A stretch of 64,000 nucleotides of DNA from an uncultured Kordiimonas sp. (lineage in GTDB: Bacteria; Pseudomonadota; Alphaproteobacteria; Sphingomonadales; Kordiimonadaceae), in the NCBI GenBank assembly GCA_947503625.1, contig CANNEK010000001.1:248001-312000 (forward strand), read 5' to 3'. Position 1 is the stretch's first letter; the number at the start of each line of letters is the position of its first letter. The translations under genes were made by a program, and so were the position numbers. Positions 10,342 through 22,367 of this stretch are shown one piece after another. The notes below the pieces were generated by a model. That model saw nothing but the letters and a program-made list of their open reading frames with translations. It searched no databases and was not told the DNA's origin.

Positions 10342-11805
10342 TTGACGGTTCAGGCCCATAAGCATAGCTTGGCCGCAGTTTTGGAGCGTATTTTGATTAA
10401 ACCGGTTAAACAGTCAATCGCGGCGCTGATGGTTACCTTGCTTGTTGGCATGCAAGCGACGGCACAGTCCCTTTTGCGTGATGCGGAAACCGAAGCATTT
10501 TTCCGTGAAGTCTCATATCCGATTTTTGAGGCTGCCGGGTTAACGCCGCAGTCTGTTCACATGTACCTGCTGAACGACAAGTCGATTAACGCATTCGTGA
10601 CCGGCGGCCAAAACATCTTCTTTCATTCCGGGCTGATTCTCGCTGCTGACGATGTTGATGAGTTGTTAGGAGTGCTTGCGCACGAGACCTGCCATATTTC
10701 CTGTGGTCACAGGATCAGTCGCGGCGATGCTGCTGTATCGGCCGGATCGTTCAGTATTCTATCGCTTGTACTCGGAGCCGCTGCAATTGCCCTTGGTGGT
10801 GGTGACGCCGGCATTGGCATTCTTGCGGCCGGCCAAACCGTTGCCCAGCGCCAATTTCTGGCGTACACACGTGGTCAGGAAAGCGAAGCCGACCTCGCCG
10901 GAGCGCGCTATCTTGAAGCAGTAGGCATCTCGCCTACGGGCATGATCCGTTTTTTCGATAAACTACGCGATCAGGAAATTCTGGCACAGGTACGACAAGA
11001 CCCATATGTGCGAAGCCACCCCCTTAATCGCACCCGTATTCTGCAACTTCAGCAAACGGCGGCCAGTAGTCCCTATTACAACACGCCCCCCAATGAGTTC
11101 ACCAACGAACGCTTCAAACGACTTCAGGCGAAGCTCGCCGGTTACCTTGACCATCCGCGCCAGACGCTTCGGAAATACCCACCCGGCGATAAAAGTATAG
11201 CAGCCCGCTACGCGAGGGTTTACGCATACAATAAAGCACTCGAGTGGGATTTGGCCCTCGAGGAAGCGAATGCTTTAATTGCAGCAGAACCAAACAACCC
11301 CTATTTCTATGAGATCAAAGGTCAAATTCTTTTCGAAAATGGCAGGATAGACGAAAGCGTACCGGTGCTCGAAAAAGCCGTGCAGCTTGCGCCTCGAGAG
11401 CCTTTGATCGCAACAGCGCTTGGTCAGGCGCTCGTGTCCTATGAAGATGCGGAAAAAATGGAGCGCGCTGTCCCAATTCTGAAATCAGCAACACGCCAGG
11501 ATCGAACCAACACTTTCGCGTGGTTCAACCTTGCCAAAGCCTACAGCTGGCTCGATCAGCAGCCACAGGCAAGCCTTGCCACTGCAGAACGCTTCTACTC
11601 TGGCGGCGCCGCAGCACAGGCACTGACGCACGCACGCCGTGCCATGGATGGTTTTGACACCGGCACACCTGAATGGCTTCGGGCCCAGGATATTATGATC
11701 GCTGCAGAAGAAGCTGCCAGAAACCAGCGCGGACAGCGAAGACGCTTTCAACCAACCTTTTCTGTAACGAGAAAACGTTCAGAGACTAACAGTAACGAGT
11801 TTTGA
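10342..11805 (+). CDS. M48 family metalloprotease with TPR repeats (BepA-like)
   Basis: LAHETCHISCGH (HExxH), ESEADLAGARYL, C-terminal TPR-like repeats. Confidence 0.9.
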   Translation: MTVQAHKHSLAAVLERILIKPVKQSIAALMVTLLVGMQATAQSLLRDAETEAFFREVSYPIFEAAGLTPQSVHMYLLNDKSINAFVTGGQNIFFHSGLILAADDVDELLGVLAHETCHISCGHRISRGDAAVSAGSFSILSLVLGAAAIALGGGDAGIGILAAGQTVAQRQFLAYTRGQESEADLAGARYLEAVGISPTGMIRFFDKLRDQEILAQVRQDPYVRSHPLNRTRILQLQQTAASSPYYNTPPNEFTNERFKRLQAKLAGYLDHPRQTLRKYPPGDKSIAARYARVYAYNKALEWDLALEEANALIAAEPNNPYFYEIKGQILFENGRIDESVPVLEKAVQLAPREPLIATALGQALVSYEDAEKMERAVPILKSATRQDRTNTFAWFNLAKAYSWLDQQPQASLATAERFYSGGAAAQALTHARRAMDGFDTGTPEWLRAQDIMIAAEEAARNQRGQRRRFQPTFSVTRKRSETNSNEF

Positions 11806-11806
11806 G

Positions 11807-12583
11807 ATGAAGATTTTTGGACAAAAAATTACCACCGTTCTAGTGGCTATCGGGTTCGCAATCTCTCCTGCTTCAGCGCAAGAGCAGAAGGTTGACCCTG
11901 CCGAACGGGAAAAGATCGAGCGGGTCGTTCAGGACTATCTGATGGAGAACCCCGAGATTATCGCTATCGCTATTCGAGAGTTACAACGCCGCCAGCAGGT
12001 CGCGCAGATGGGACCCGCCATCCAGATGTATCGCGACTACCTGGAAAAAGACCCTGAAGCCCCAGTCATAGGAAACCCGAACGGCGATGTTACAATTGTT
12101 GAATTTTTCGACTATCGCTGCGGGTTTTGCCGTCGTCACTTCCCTGAAGTCATGCGTCTGGTGCGCGATGATGGTAACATCCGCCTCATTCCTCGCCAGT
12201 TCCCAATCCTGGACAGGCAAGGCCAGACCCCGGTTTCCTATTTGGCTTCGCGTGCGGCTCTTGCCGCGCAAAAACAGGGCAAGTTTGAAGAATACCATAT
12301 CGCTTTGATGACATCTGAAGGTTCCTTAACCGAGGATCAGTTATACACTATCGCTGCTCGTCTCGGCTTGAACGTTGAACAGTTGAAGGCTGATATGAAC
12401 GACAGGCTCGTCGTGAAATCCGTCCAAAACACGCTGGCCATCGGAAAAGACATCGGCTTCGAAGGCACTCCAGGCTATATCATTGGTGATGATGTTGTCA
12501 CGGGAGCCGAAGGATACGGTCGCTTACTGGAAGCTGTGAACCGGGCCCGGGCAAACAGCGGACCGATTGCCAGCGCTGAATAG
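11807..12583 (+). CDS. DsbA family thioredoxin-like protein
   Basis: Signal peptide; FFDYRCGFCRRHFPEV CxxC; EGTPGYIIG cis-Pro region. Confidence 0.92.
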   Translation: MKIFGQKITTVLVAIGFAISPASAQEQKVDPAEREKIERVVQDYLMENPEIIAIAIRELQRRQQVAQMGPAIQMYRDYLEKDPEAPVIGNPNGDVTIVEFFDYRCGFCRRHFPEVMRLVRDDGNIRLIPRQFPILDRQGQTPVSYLASRAALAAQKQGKFEEYHIALMTSEGSLTEDQLYTIAARLGLNVEQLKADMNDRLVVKSVQNTLAIGKDIGFEGTPGYIIGDDVVTGAEGYGRLLEAVNRARANSGPIASAE

Positions 12584-12607
12584 CTTCCGTCATTGAAAAG
12601 TAGAATT

Positions 12608-12631
12608 AAGGCCGCGTTTTGCGGCCTTTTC
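12608..12631. terminator. Intrinsic terminator between convergent genes
   Basis: AAGGCCGC-gttt-tGCGGCCTTTT. Confidence 0.8.
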
Positions 12632-12636
12632 TGTTT

Positions 12637-13428
12637 CTATATCAAGCCCGACAACGGTGAACTCGGGTCGGCATATTTTTTCTTCGGCATGCGCCCTGCC
12701 TGATACGCGAGCCTGCCGCTTTCTACGGCCAGTTTCATTGCGCGCGCCATTTTCACAGGATCTTTCGCTTCGGCAATCGCGGTGTTCATCAATACGCCAT
12801 CACATCCAAGTTCCATCGCCACAGATGCGTCAGATGCCGTGCCGACACCGGCGTCCACCAAAACAGGCACATTTGCCTGCTCGATCATCAGACGTATCTG
12901 AACCGGGTTTTGAATTCCAAGGCCGGACCCTATGGGTGCCCCCAGCGGCATGATCGCCACACACCCCATGTCTTCCAGCTTCGCAGCAGCAATCGGGTCA
13001 TCGCTGCAATAAACCATAACCTTGAAACCTTCCTTGATCAGGGTCTGCGCAGCTTCAAAGGTCTCTATCATGTTGGGATATAGTGTTTTCTGGTCGCCCA
13101 ATACTTCCAGCTTAACCAGATCCCAACCTCCTGCCTCGCGTGCCAGTCGCAGTGTTCGAATCGCACTGGCTGCGTCAAAACAGCCTGCAGTGTTGGGCAG
13201 GTAAGTGATTTTTTTAGGGTCCAGGTAGTCCACCAACATAGGCTGGTCAGGGTCGGACACATTAACCCTGCGTACTGCAACAGTAACAATTTCAGCACCC
13301 GATGCCACAACCGCCTTGGCAGTTTCTTCAAAATCCCTGTATTTACCTGTGCCGACAATCAACCGTGAACTATAGCTCTGGCCTGCGAGGGTCCAGGCAT
13401 CTTTGGCACCAAATTCCGTTTGCGTCAT
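12637..13428 (-). CDS. thiG: Thiazole synthase
   Basis: [38 protein letters not shown]. Confidence 0.95.
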   Translation of the reverse strand: MTQTEFGAKDAWTLAGQSYSSRLIVGTGKYRDFEETAKAVVASGAEIVTVAVRRVNVSDPDQPMLVDYLDPKKITYLPNTAGCFDAASAIRTLRLAREAGGWDLVKLEVLGDQKTLYPNMIETFEAAQTLIKEGFKVMVYCSDDPIAAAKLEDMGCVAIMPLGAPIGSGLGIQNPVQIRLMIEQANVPVLVDAGVGTASDASVAMELGCDGVLMNTAIAEAKDPVKMARAMKLAVESGRLAYQAGRMPKKKYADPSSPLSGLI

Positions 13429-13433
13429 GTGCG

Positions 13434-13652
13434 CTATCCTCCGCCTATAAAATGAACAATTTCCAGTTGATCGCCGTCTTCAAGAATCACGTCCCGGAAC
13501 AAAGACTTTGAAACAATCTCAAGATTTCGCTCCACCGCCACCTTTTTGGGGTCGAGAGAAAGGCTTTTGATGAAATCCCAAACCGTCAGGTCTGCGTCAA
13601 CTGTCCTTGGTTCACCGTTCACTGTAATTGATAAGGTCAATGCTTGCCTCAC
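13434..13652 (-). CDS. thiS: Sulfur carrier protein ThiS
   Basis: [10 protein letters not shown]...[10 protein letters not shown]...[14 protein letters not shown]; start set at GTG ([13 protein letters not shown]). Confidence 0.85.
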   Translation of the reverse strand: MRQALTLSITVNGEPRTVDADLTVWDFIKSLSLDPKKVAVERNLEIVSKSLFRDVILEDGDQLEIVHFIGGG

Positions 13653-13785
13653 AAGGTTTAGATGAAAAGCCGGAATGAAACCGAAAGGAAAAACAACCAA
13701 CAAAAGTACGGTTCCGGCTTTGCACGCCATCATTATGGCATTATACAAGAGGCTTCAAGCGATCTGTCGAGAGAGTGACCCGCTG

Positions 13786-14229
13786 ATGGTAAAAAAAATT
13801 GCTGTTCTAAATGGCCCGAACCTCAATCTACTGGGAACCCGGGAGCCAGACACATATGGAACCACCACTCTTGAAGAAATTCATGCGCTCACCGAACAAC
13901 AAGCGAAGAAACACGACCTTGTTGTTGAATTCCGGCAGTCCAACGTTGAAGGTGAACTGGTAAACTGGGTTCAGGAGGCCGCTAAAGACAGAGCGGGCAT
14001 CATCCTGAATGCTGCAGCTTACACACACACATCTATCGCATTGCACGATGCCATTGCGGCGATTGAAACCCCGGTAATCGAAGTTCACCTGTCAAATGTG
14101 TTCGCACGAGAAGAATATAGGCACCATTCCTATATTTCTGACGTGGCAGCAGGGGTTATCTGCGGTTTTGGTGCAACGGGATATATGCTTGCGGTTGACG
14201 CAATAGCCAGTATGCTGCGCGACAAATAA
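13786..14229 (+). CDS. aroQ: Type II 3-dehydroquinate dehydratase
   Basis: VLNGPNLNLLGTREP, QSNVEGELV, NAAAYTHTSIALHDA, EVHLSN. Confidence 0.96.
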   Translation: MVKKIAVLNGPNLNLLGTREPDTYGTTTLEEIHALTEQQAKKHDLVVEFRQSNVEGELVNWVQEAAKDRAGIILNAAAYTHTSIALHDAIAAIETPVIEVHLSNVFAREEYRHHSYISDVAAGVICGFGATGYMLAVDAIASMLRDK

Positions 14230-14274
14230 ATGCAGCCTGCATAATTGATATTGGGACATCAAGGGGAAGACTGA

Positions 14275-14751
14275 ATGTCGAAGATTAAAGAATATAAGGA
14301 ATTGATCCGCGAGCTTGCCGAGCTTCTGGATAAATCGACCTTGTCAGAGATCGAAGTGGCGGAAGATGATTTCAGCATCCGTGTCGCCCGTGAAGTCCCG
14401 GGTGCCGTTAACTATACAGCCCCGGCAGCAGCGGCGCCTGCTATGCCTGTACCGCCAGCACCTGCCCCTGCCGTACCAGTTGCGGAAACCGCACCTGCGG
14501 CTGGCGCAGCAAACCACCCTGGTACCGTTCCTTCACCAATGGTTGGTACGGCGTATGCCTCTGCCAGCCCGGATGCAGACCCCTTCATCAAGGTTGGTGA
14601 TGCCGTCAAGGAAGGCGATACGCTTCTGATTATCGAGGCAATGAAAGTGATGAACCAGATCGCTTCGCCCAAATCTGGCACAGTTAAAGAAATCCTGTTT
14701 GCCGATTCCCAGCCCGTGGAATTTGGTGAAGCCCTCTGTATCATTGAGTAG
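14275..14751 (+). CDS. accB: Acetyl-CoA carboxylase biotin carboxyl carrier protein
   Basis: Pro/Ala linker; biotinylation motif [10 protein letters not shown]. Confidence 0.95.
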   Translation: MSKIKEYKELIRELAELLDKSTLSEIEVAEDDFSIRVAREVPGAVNYTAPAAAAPAMPVPPAPAPAVPVAETAPAAGAANHPGTVPSPMVGTAYASASPDADPFIKVGDAVKEGDTLLIIEAMKVMNQIASPKSGTVKEILFADSQPVEFGEALCIIE

Positions 14752-14762
14752 GAGCTCCGCTC

Positions 14763-16109
14763 GTGATTAAAAAGGTCCTGATCGCTAACCGCGGCGAGAT
14801 AGCGCTTCGCATCCATCGTGCCTGCCATGAGATGGGCATCAAAACAGTTGCAGTCCATTCGACAGCCGACGAAGACGCCATGCACGTGCGCCTTGCGGAC
14901 GAGAGTGTTTGTATCGGTCCGCCTGCGTCTGTAGACAGTTATCTTAACATGCCAGCTATCCTGACAGCGGCCGAAATCACGGGCGCGGATGCAATCCACC
15001 CTGGTTACGGCTTCTTGTCGGAGAATGCGAAATTCTCGGAAATTGTTACAGACCACGGCATCGCTTTTATCGGCCCTTCAGCCGAACACATCCGGATGAT
15101 GGGTGACAAGATAACCGCAAAGGAGACAGTCAAAAAACTTGGTATCCCGGTCGTTCCCGGATCTGAAGGCGGCATCACCGATGACCAGGAAGCCTTCAAG
15201 GTAGCCAAGGAAATCGGACTGCCCGTTATCATCAAGGCGTCTGCTGGTGGTGGTGGACGCGGCATGAAAATTGTTCGTGAAGAAAGCGAGCTTTCGTCAG
15301 CGTTGCATGCGTGCCGGACCGAAGCCAAGGCAGCGTTCGGTGACGATGCCGTTTATATCGAAAAGTTCCTTACCAAACCCAGGCACATAGAGTTTCAGTT
15401 GATCGGCGACAGTCATGGCAACTGTATCCATCTGGGAGAACGTGACTGTTCTCTCCAGCGCCGTCACCAGAAAGTTCTTGAAGAGGCACCTTCGCCCGTT
15501 ATCGATAGCGAAACCCGCGAGCGCATGGGCTGCATTGTGGCAAAAGCCATGGCAGACTTTGGTTATTGCGGTGCAGGCACCATCGAGTTTCTGTATGAGG
15601 ATGGCGAATTCTATTTCATCGAAATGAACACGAGGGTTCAGGTCGAGCATCCCGTTACCGAGATGATCACCGGCATCGACATTGTACGCGAACAAATTCG
15701 TGTCGCTTCCGGCGAAAAACTCTCCTACACACAAGACATGGTGCGTTTCTTCGGTCATGCCATCGAATGCCGGATTAATGCCGAGCATCCGTTTACATTT
15801 GTACCAAACCCGGGGCACGTTACGCAGTACCACCCTCCGGGGGGGCTAAATGTACGCTGTGACAGCGCGGTTTACGCAGGGTATCGAATTCCGCCTTTTT
15901 ATGACAGCATGATCGCCAAATTGATCGTCTCTGGTTACACAAGAGAAGGCTGTCTGTTACGCCTGAAACGCTCGCTCGAGGAATATGTTATCGACGGCGT
16001 GATCACAACGATCCCTCTGCATCAGGCATTGATGGAAAATGAGGATTTTCTGGCAGGTGATTATGATATCCATTGGCTTGAAAAGTTCCTGGAAGAACGC
16101 GCGAAATAG
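14763..16109 (+). CDS. accC: Acetyl-CoA carboxylase biotin carboxylase subunit
   Basis: [57 protein letters not shown]. Confidence 0.97.
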   Translation: MIKKVLIANRGEIALRIHRACHEMGIKTVAVHSTADEDAMHVRLADESVCIGPPASVDSYLNMPAILTAAEITGADAIHPGYGFLSENAKFSEIVTDHGIAFIGPSAEHIRMMGDKITAKETVKKLGIPVVPGSEGGITDDQEAFKVAKEIGLPVIIKASAGGGGRGMKIVREESELSSALHACRTEAKAAFGDDAVYIEKFLTKPRHIEFQLIGDSHGNCIHLGERDCSLQRRHQKVLEEAPSPVIDSETRERMGCIVAKAMADFGYCGAGTIEFLYEDGEFYFIEMNTRVQVEHPVTEMITGIDIVREQIRVASGEKLSYTQDMVRFFGHAIECRINAEHPFTFVPNPGHVTQYHPPGGLNVRCDSAVYAGYRIPPFYDSMIAKLIVSGYTREGCLLRLKRSLEEYVIDGVITTIPLHQALMENEDFLAGDYDIHWLEKFLEERAK

Positions 16110-16151
16110 TTTTTCGCCAAACTCGCATTGCTCTGGCGCTTTCGAGGCGCC

Positions 16152-16811
16152 ATGAGCACATCTGAGATTACGCCCGACCTGCTTCTAAACGCCTATGCCT
16201 CAGGTATTTTTCCGATGGCAGACAGCCGGTCTGACCGGGATATATTTTGGGTGGACCCAATAGAGCGCGGTGTGCTGCCACTTGACAGTTTTCATATACC
16301 CAAGTCCCTTAGAAAGCTTGTTCGACAGGACAAATTCACCGTGTCCATCAACACAGCCTTCCGAGACGTTGTAGTCGCCTGCGCCGCGCCTGCTGCGGGA
16401 AGAAATAACACCTGGATTAGCGAAACCATTGAAGCTTTGTATACCGATCTTCATCAACGGGGATTTGCACACTCTGTCGAGTGTTGGCTGGACAACAAAC
16501 TTGTTGGTGGCCTGTATGGTGTCAGCCTTGCAGGTGCGTTTTTTGGTGAAAGCATGTTTCATGTCGAGACAGGTGCCAGCAAAGTAGCGCTTGTTCATCT
16601 TGTCGCCCGTCTGAACGCTGGCGGTTTTACTCTTCTGGACACACAGTTCGGTACAGCGCATCTAGCGCAGTTTGGGGTAATTGAAGAACCCCGAGATGCT
16701 TACCACCAACGTCTCAATAAGGCGCTGGCTGTGATGGACACAGACTTTTATCGACTGGATACAGGGCTCTCGGGTGACGTTATTTTGCAGTTGATAACCC
16801 AAACGTCGTAA
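16152..16811 (+). CDS. aat: Leucyl/phenylalanyl-tRNA--protein transferase
   Basis: LLNAYASGIFPMADSR, WVDPIERGVLPL, GGLYGVSLAGAFFGESMF, LLDTQFGTAHL. Confidence 0.95.
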   Translation: MSTSEITPDLLLNAYASGIFPMADSRSDRDIFWVDPIERGVLPLDSFHIPKSLRKLVRQDKFTVSINTAFRDVVVACAAPAAGRNNTWISETIEALYTDLHQRGFAHSVECWLDNKLVGGLYGVSLAGAFFGESMFHVETGASKVALVHLVARLNAGGFTLLDTQFGTAHLAQFGVIEEPRDAYHQRLNKALAVMDTDFYRLDTGLSGDVILQLITQTS

Positions 16812-17224
16812 ACCGCATGCTCGAGCGCATTGAGCGATGGGCTTGAAGCAACCATCCAGCCTTCAAATACACTCTGGTGCTCGCCAGAACGCTTGAGGTC
16901 ATTGATCTCGAGGTACGCGAACGTCTCGGGTGTCTCGATAGGCGGGCGGGTCCGGCAATATTTGGCGCGAATTGACAAAGTGCCAAAACGTACTTCTTGC
17001 TCGATTGGCAATTCTATTTCGGTAATACGCGCCGTGATTTTATCGAGTGCACGCAGAACCACAACATCGCCAGCCTCGGTCGCCAGATCATCAGGGAAAA
17101 TATCTTGCGCGTTTGCGCTGCCCACCATGAACACAATCGAAGCCAAAATCACTGACTTCAAAACAGTAGATAATGATGTGTTAGTTCGATTCACCATCGT
17201 TACCGCCATAGATGAACTTGCCAA
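16748..17224 (-). CDS. DUF2155 domain protein
   Basis: Signal peptide; RALDKITARITEIELPIEQEVRFGTLSIRAKYCRTRPPIETPETFAYLEI, typical of the NDUFA12/aat neighbourhood in alphaproteobacteria. Confidence 0.85.
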   Translation of the reverse strand: MASSSMAVTMVNRTNTSLSTVLKSVILASIVFMVGSANAQDIFPDDLATEAGDVVVLRALDKITARITEIELPIEQEVRFGTLSIRAKYCRTRPPIETPETFAYLEINDLKRSGEHQSVFEGWMVASSPSLNALEHAVYDVWVINCKITSPESPVSSR

Positions 17225-17636
17225 TCAGTCCCAACAAATCTACGGCATCCTGTGTTTCACTGATCTCATCACCAGGTGCCAGTGTCTCGTCCATGCCGCC
17301 GGGCAACAAGTTCATGTAGGTGCCGCCAAGCAACCCTTCCGCAGTGATAGCCACCGCCGTATCCGTCGGCAGCTCCAAATCACGGTTCACGGAAAATGTG
17401 ACGATGGCCTGATAAGATACCGGGTCCAGAGTACTGTCTACAACTGTGCCGACCTTAATGCCAGCCATACGCACGTCACTACCAAGACCAATACCATCAA
17501 TGCGGTCAAACCGGGCAGAGAGAGTATACCCACCACCGGCACCCATATCTGTACGGTCGTAGGCAAAGACCAGAAACCAGCCTGCGACAAGCAATACAAG
17601 AGCACCAATGAGAGATTCAACGAGGTTGCTAGACAT
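17181..17636 (-). CDS. mlaD: Outer membrane lipid asymmetry protein MlaD (MCE domain)
   Basis: Single TM; ARFDRIDGIGLGSDVRMAGIKVGTV, LLGGTYMNLLPGG. Confidence 0.9.
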   Translation of the reverse strand: MSSNLVESLIGALVLLVAGWFLVFAYDRTDMGAGGGYTLSARFDRIDGIGLGSDVRMAGIKVGTVVDSTLDPVSYQAIVTFSVNRDLELPTDTAVAITAEGLLGGTYMNLLPGGMDETLAPGDEISETQDAVDLLGLIGKFIYGGNDGESN

Positions 17637-17681
17637 AGACCAATCCAGGTTGTTGGAGGTTCAACATAAAGTCCAAGTAGA

Positions 17682-18080
17682 CTATGGACGCCACGCTTCA
17701 TAGTCGGAGGCAGTCGCGGCTCGTTTTCCACCGGCCTGCTCTGCACCACTTGGGAAGTATGCATTGTCTGTACCTGTCAGATTAGGCAGATGGTCTTTTT
17801 CCCAGGCTTTGGTCGGCAGGGGCTTCTCGCTTGGCAAATCATCGCTCGTATAGTGTAACCAGCCATGCCAATCCGCGGGAACCCTCGATGCTTCAACCGG
17901 ACCGTTGCGGTATATCACCCAACGACGACGACCATTCTTTTCCTGATAATAGATATTGCCCTGTTCGTCTTCACCAACTTTCACACCCTTCCGGCGCGTA
18001 AACAACATCGTGCCAAATGTTTCGCTGTTCCACCATGTGAAGATGGGGGATGAGAAAAGTTTTGAAATCAAACCGGCCAT
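17682..18080 (-). CDS. NADH:ubiquinone oxidoreductase 17.2 kDa subunit (NDUFA12) homologue
   Basis: RRKGVKVGEDEQGNIYYQEKNGRRRWVIYRNGPVEASRVPADWHGWLHY. Confidence 0.92.
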   Translation of the reverse strand: MAGLISKLFSSPIFTWWNSETFGTMLFTRRKGVKVGEDEQGNIYYQEKNGRRRWVIYRNGPVEASRVPADWHGWLHYTSDDLPSEKPLPTKAWEKDHLPNLTGTDNAYFPSGAEQAGGKRAATASDYEAWRP

Positions 18081-18381
18081 ATTCTATTCCCGATACTCAA
18101 TATTAATTCGCTAGGCGGCATACCATAGAGCAACATAAACTCTTAAAATACCGTTTCGTCGCCCGTTTATCATGTTTGTCTGGCGAGGGAAAGACAATGG
18201 GAACATGTTTCTACCGATTCCCGCTTTTCAGCCTGTTAGATCACCTGCCCGTGCCATTTTAATACATACCGGCGAACCCACATGGCTACAGCGCCATTGT
18301 GTGCAGAATAAGGCTAAATTTTGCGACTCATTGCGGTCAGGCGATTCGAACAGTCACAGCTTGTGCCATCCGCTGTGTCAA

Positions 18382-18470
18382 CCACAACATATTGAAAAAA
18401 TGGCTTGTACGAAGCGGTTTTTCACCCCTAAACTTGTGTCCTAGAAAGCAAAGACGTCCATATGTTGTGG
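18382..18470 (+). promoter_or_regulatory. Pair of inverted NrdR-box-like elements upstream of nrdJ
   Basis: CCACAACATATTG (18382-18394) and CCATATGTTGTGG (18458-18470), 12/13 identical as inverted copies. Confidence 0.35.
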
Positions 18471-18600
18471 GTTCTTTGGCTGAAATTATGGGGAAATCCC
18501 GGGTAGATGTTAAGGGCGCATCTGCTTTTTTGCAAAGGCTGGAAGCATAAAGATATGCACCGCCCAAGCGTGTAAAATTTGACTTCCAAGGGGGAAAAGC

Positions 18601-21600
18601 ATGCGTATAGAGCGCCGGTTCACCAAAGACTATCCATGTCCGTATGCGGCACTTGAATGGCGATCAGCTGTGAGTGAAATTCGCAATCCGGACGGATCTA
18701 TCGTTTTTCATATGGATGGCGTCGAGGTTCCAGAGAGCTGGAGCCAGGTAGCAACCGACATCATAGCGCAAAAGTATTTTCGTAAAGCTGGTGTTCCCCA
18801 GGCCCTCAAGCCGGTTAAGGAAAAAGACGTTCCCAGCTGGCTTTGGCGCAAACAGGCGGACAAAAAAGCTCTGGCCAGCATGCCCGAGGAAAAACGCTAT
18901 AGCAGCGAACAATCGAGCAAACAGGTGTTTGATCGCCTGGCTGGTACGTGGACATATTGGGGCTGGAAAGGCGGCTATTTTGATAGCGAAGAAGACGCCC
19001 GCACCTTTTTTGACGAAATGCGTTATATGCTTGCCAACCAGATGGCGGCGCCGAACAGCCCGCAATGGTTCAATACCGGCCTGCACTGGGCTTACGGGAT
19101 TGATGGTCCTGCGCAAGGGCACCATTACGTGGACTTCGAAACGGGCAAGCTGACGCGGTCCAAAAGCAGTTACGAGCACCCTCAACCGCATGCATGCTTT
19201 ATTCAGTCGGTGTCGGATGATCTGGTGAACGAAGGCGGCATTATGGACCTTTGGACCCGAGAAGCCCGGCTCTTCAAGTATGGCTCAGGCACCGGTTCAA
19301 ACTTTTCCAATGTACGCGGCAGTGATGAACCTTTGTCAGGTGGTGGTAAATCCTCAGGTCTTATGAGCTTCCTGAAAATTGGCGACAGAGCCGCTGGTGC
19401 TATCAAATCAGGCGGGACGACACGCCGTGCCGCCAAGATGGTGGTCGTGGACATCGACCACCCTGACATCGAAGAATTCATCAATTGGAAAGTGATCGAG
19501 GAGCAGAAAGTCTCTGCTCTGGTTTCAGGTTCAAAGCTTAATGAAATTCATTTAAACCGGATCATGAAAGCCTGTCACGATGCCAAGGATAAACTTGATG
19601 ACGCAGCCTTTGATCCCAAAGCAAACAAAGAACTGAAGAAACAGATCGTAGCTGCACGCAAGGTGATGATTCCTGAAAACTATGTTCAACGCGTCATTCA
19701 GTTTGCCAAACAGGGCTACGCGTCGATTGACTTCAAAACCTACAATACTGATTGGGATTCAGACGCTTATCTGACGGTATCAGGCCAGAACTCCAACAAC
19801 TCCATCCGCGTATCGGATGATTTCATGCGCGCCATCAAGGGCGAAGGTGACTGGTCATTGAAACGGCGCACCGACGGGTCTGTCTCGCGCGAAATTGCAG
19901 CGAAAGACCTTTGGCGGGACGTTGGCCAGGCTGCCTGGGCATGCGCCGACCCCGGAATCCAGTTCCACACCACCATCAATGACTGGCATACCTGCCCCAA
20001 CTCTGGCGAGATCCGGGCTTCAAACCCCTGCTCTGAATATATGTTCCTCGACGACACGGCATGCAACCTTGCATCGCTGAATCTGATGACTTTCCGCAAT
20101 AGCGATGGAACGTTCGCGGTTGAGAACTTCAAGCACGGCGTGCGCTTGTGGACAATGGTTCTTGAAATCTCTGTATTGATGGCACAGTTCCCGTCAAAAG
20201 AGATCGCACAGCTTTCCTATGAATACCGCACTCTGGGAATTGGTTACGCCAATATTGGTGGACTACTGATGAGTAATGGCCTCGGTTACGACAGCGACGA
20301 AGGCCGTGCACTCTGTGGTGCGATCACTGCCCTGATGACAGGCGAAAGTTACGCGACAAGCGCTGAAATGGCATCAGAACTCGGGTCTTTCCCCGGCTAC
20401 GCCAAAAATGAAGACCACATGCTGCGTGTAATCCGGAACCACAGGCGGGCGGCTTACGGCCAGAAAGACGGTTACGAAGACCTCAGCACAAACCCTGTCG
20501 CGCTTGATATTGGCAACTGTCCAGACCAGTTGATCACTGTTGCCGCCGCAGATGCCTGGGACCGTGCCCTTGAAATTGGCGAGAAGCACGGCTTTCGCAA
20601 TGCACAGTCGTCGGTTATCGCCCCAACAGGCACAATTGGCCTGGTAATGGACTGCGACACAACCGGCATTGAACCTGACTTCGCCCTGGTGAAATTCAAG
20701 AAGCTTGCTGGCGGTGGTTACTTTAAAATCATTAACCAGATTGTACCGCAAGCTCTCAAGGTTCTCGGGTATTCTGCCAAGCAAGTCAAAGACATTGAAA
20801 AATATGCCGTTGGACATTCAACCATCAAGGACGCTCCGGGCATCAATCACGCGAGCCTGAAGGAAAAGGGCTTCACCGACCGGGAAATTGATCTGGTTGA
20901 AAGCCAGCTTGCCAACGCATTTGACATCAAGTTTGTTTTCAACCACTTCACGCTCGGCTCGGACTTCTGCAAAGACACTCTTGGCCTGACGACAGAGCAG
21001 TTGAATGATTATTCCTTCAATCTTCTGGAGGCTATCGGCTTCTCGAAGAAAGACATTGAAGACGCCAACTTATATTGCTGCGGTGCAATGACCCTGGAAC
21101 TCGCGCCGCACCTGAAAGAAGAGCACTATAGTGTTTTCGATTGCGCAAACCCGTGCGGAAAAATAGGCAAACGATCTCTGTCGTGGGAGAGCCACATTCG
21201 CATGATGGCTGCGGCTCAGCCGTTTATTTCAGGCGCCATTTCCAAGACCATCAACATGCCCAATAGCGCTGAGGTTGACGAATGCATGGCTGCTTATGAA
21301 CTAAGCTGGTCTCTTGCCCTGAAAGCTAACGCTCTCTATCGCGATGGCTCTAAACTGAGCCAGCCATTGAATGCATCATTGCTGGACGACGAAGACCTTG
21401 ATGAAACACTTGAGGACAAGTCTGTGGCGGAAAAAACCGGTGTTGTTGCAGAGCGTATTGTTGAACGAATCGTCGAAATTGAACGCGAGGCCGCCAAGTC
21501 ACGCAAACGCTTGCCGGAGCGACGTAAAGGCTATACCCAAAAAGCGATCGTCGGGGGGCACAAGGTTTACCTGCGCACCGGTGAGTATGACGACGGTTCT

Positions 21601-22278
21601 GTTGGAGAGATTTTCATCGACATGCATAAGGAGGGCGCGGCTTTTCGGTCTTTGATGAATAATTTCGCCATCGCGATCTCCATAGGCCTTCAGTACGGCG
21701 TGCCTCTGGAAGAATTTGTAGATGCCTTCACTTTCACACGCTTCGAGCCATTCGGTCGAGTGGAGGGCAATGATACCATCAAGATGGCAACCTCCCTGCT
21801 GGACTATATCTTCCGTGAACTGGCAATATCATATCTGGGCCGCGAGGATCTTGCCCACGCAACTCCGGCCGACCTGATGCATGATACGACAGGTCGCGGC
21901 GACAAGAATGACGGGCTGCCGGAGCTGAACGATGACGTCTCACAAGCCCTTGAACGGGTTCAGAAATTTGCATCATCTGGTTATGTGCGCGGCAGCAATC
22001 TTGTGGTGCTGAACACCAACAAGGCAAAACCCAGAGACTCGGAAGATAGCGAGTTGGAAACAGTTGCAGTTGCAGCTGCCAGTGTAGCCACCGCTTCTGT
22101 ATCGGTTGGCTCCGCAATGACCAACGGCGGGACGGATGCCACAAGCGATGCACGGATGGCTGCAAGGATGAAGGGATACGAAGGTGACGCCTGCGGCGAG
22201 TGTGGAAACTTTACACTCGTACGCAACGGCACATGCATGAAATGCGACACCTGCGGCTCCACAAGCGGTTGTAGCTGA
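18601..22278 (+). CDS. nrdJ: Vitamin B12-dependent ribonucleotide reductase (class II)
   Basis: [36 protein letters not shown]-terminal Cys-rich [31 protein letters not shown]. Confidence 0.96.
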   Translation: MRIERRFTKDYPCPYAALEWRSAVSEIRNPDGSIVFHMDGVEVPESWSQVATDIIAQKYFRKAGVPQALKPVKEKDVPSWLWRKQADKKALASMPEEKRYSSEQSSKQVFDRLAGTWTYWGWKGGYFDSEEDARTFFDEMRYMLANQMAAPNSPQWFNTGLHWAYGIDGPAQGHHYVDFETGKLTRSKSSYEHPQPHACFIQSVSDDLVNEGGIMDLWTREARLFKYGSGTGSNFSNVRGSDEPLSGGGKSSGLMSFLKIGDRAAGAIKSGGTTRRAAKMVVVDIDHPDIEEFINWKVIEEQKVSALVSGSKLNEIHLNRIMKACHDAKDKLDDAAFDPKANKELKKQIVAARKVMIPENYVQRVIQFAKQGYASIDFKTYNTDWDSDAYLTVSGQNSNNSIRVSDDFMRAIKGEGDWSLKRRTDGSVSREIAAKDLWRDVGQAAWACADPGIQFHTTINDWHTCPNSGEIRASNPCSEYMFLDDTACNLASLNLMTFRNSDGTFAVENFKHGVRLWTMVLEISVLMAQFPSKEIAQLSYEYRTLGIGYANIGGLLMSNGLGYDSDEGRALCGAITALMTGESYATSAEMASELGSFPGYAKNEDHMLRVIRNHRRAAYGQKDGYEDLSTNPVALDIGNCPDQLITVAAADAWDRALEIGEKHGFRNAQSSVIAPTGTIGLVMDCDTTGIEPDFALVKFKKLAGGGYFKIINQIVPQALKVLGYSAKQVKDIEKYAVGHSTIKDAPGINHASLKEKGFTDREIDLVESQLANAFDIKFVFNHFTLGSDFCKDTLGLTTEQLNDYSFNLLEAIGFSKKDIEDANLYCCGAMTLELAPHLKEEHYSVFDCANPCGKIGKRSLSWESHIRMMAAAQPFISGAISKTINMPNSAEVDECMAAYELSWSLALKANALYRDGSKLSQPLNASLLDDEDLDETLEDKSVAEKTGVVAERIVERIVEIEREAAKSRKRLPERRKGYTQKAIVGGHKVYLRTGEYDDGSVGEIFIDMHKEGAAFRSLMNNFAIAISIGLQYGVPLEEFVDAFTFTRFEPFGRVEGNDTIKMATSLLDYIFRELAISYLGREDLAHATPADLMHDTTGRGDKNDGLPELNDDVSQALERVQKFASSGYVRGSNLVVLNTNKAKPRDSEDSELETVAVAAASVATASVSVGSAMTNGGTDATSDARMAARMKGYEGDACGECGNFTLVRNGTCMKCDTCGSTSGCS

Positions 22279-22338
22279 CCAAGGCTAACCGCAATCTGGT
22301 TTACCACCCACTAACCCGTCCCTGTGGGTGGTCATCTC

Positions 22339-22367
22339 GGGGAAGGCTTGCCTTCCCCAATTTTTTT
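22339..22367 (+). terminator. Intrinsic terminator after nrdJ
   Basis: GGGGAAGG-CTTG-CCTTCCCC-AATTTTTTT; preceded by a second hairpin CCACCCA...TGGGTGG. Confidence 0.9.

Noticed and set aside
13630-13790. Possible TPP riboswitch upstream of thiS-thiG
   Set aside because: I could not find the conserved CUGAGA / ACCUGA THI-box signatures on the minus strand.
16830-17669. 279-aa plus-strand ORF
   Set aside because: Antisense to DUF2155 and mlaD, both of which have clear motifs.
18081-18600. Cobalamin riboswitch or small genes upstream of nrdJ
   Set aside because: No B12-box-like core seen; the two ORFs here (18172-18444, 18299-18550) have atypical composition and overlap each other.
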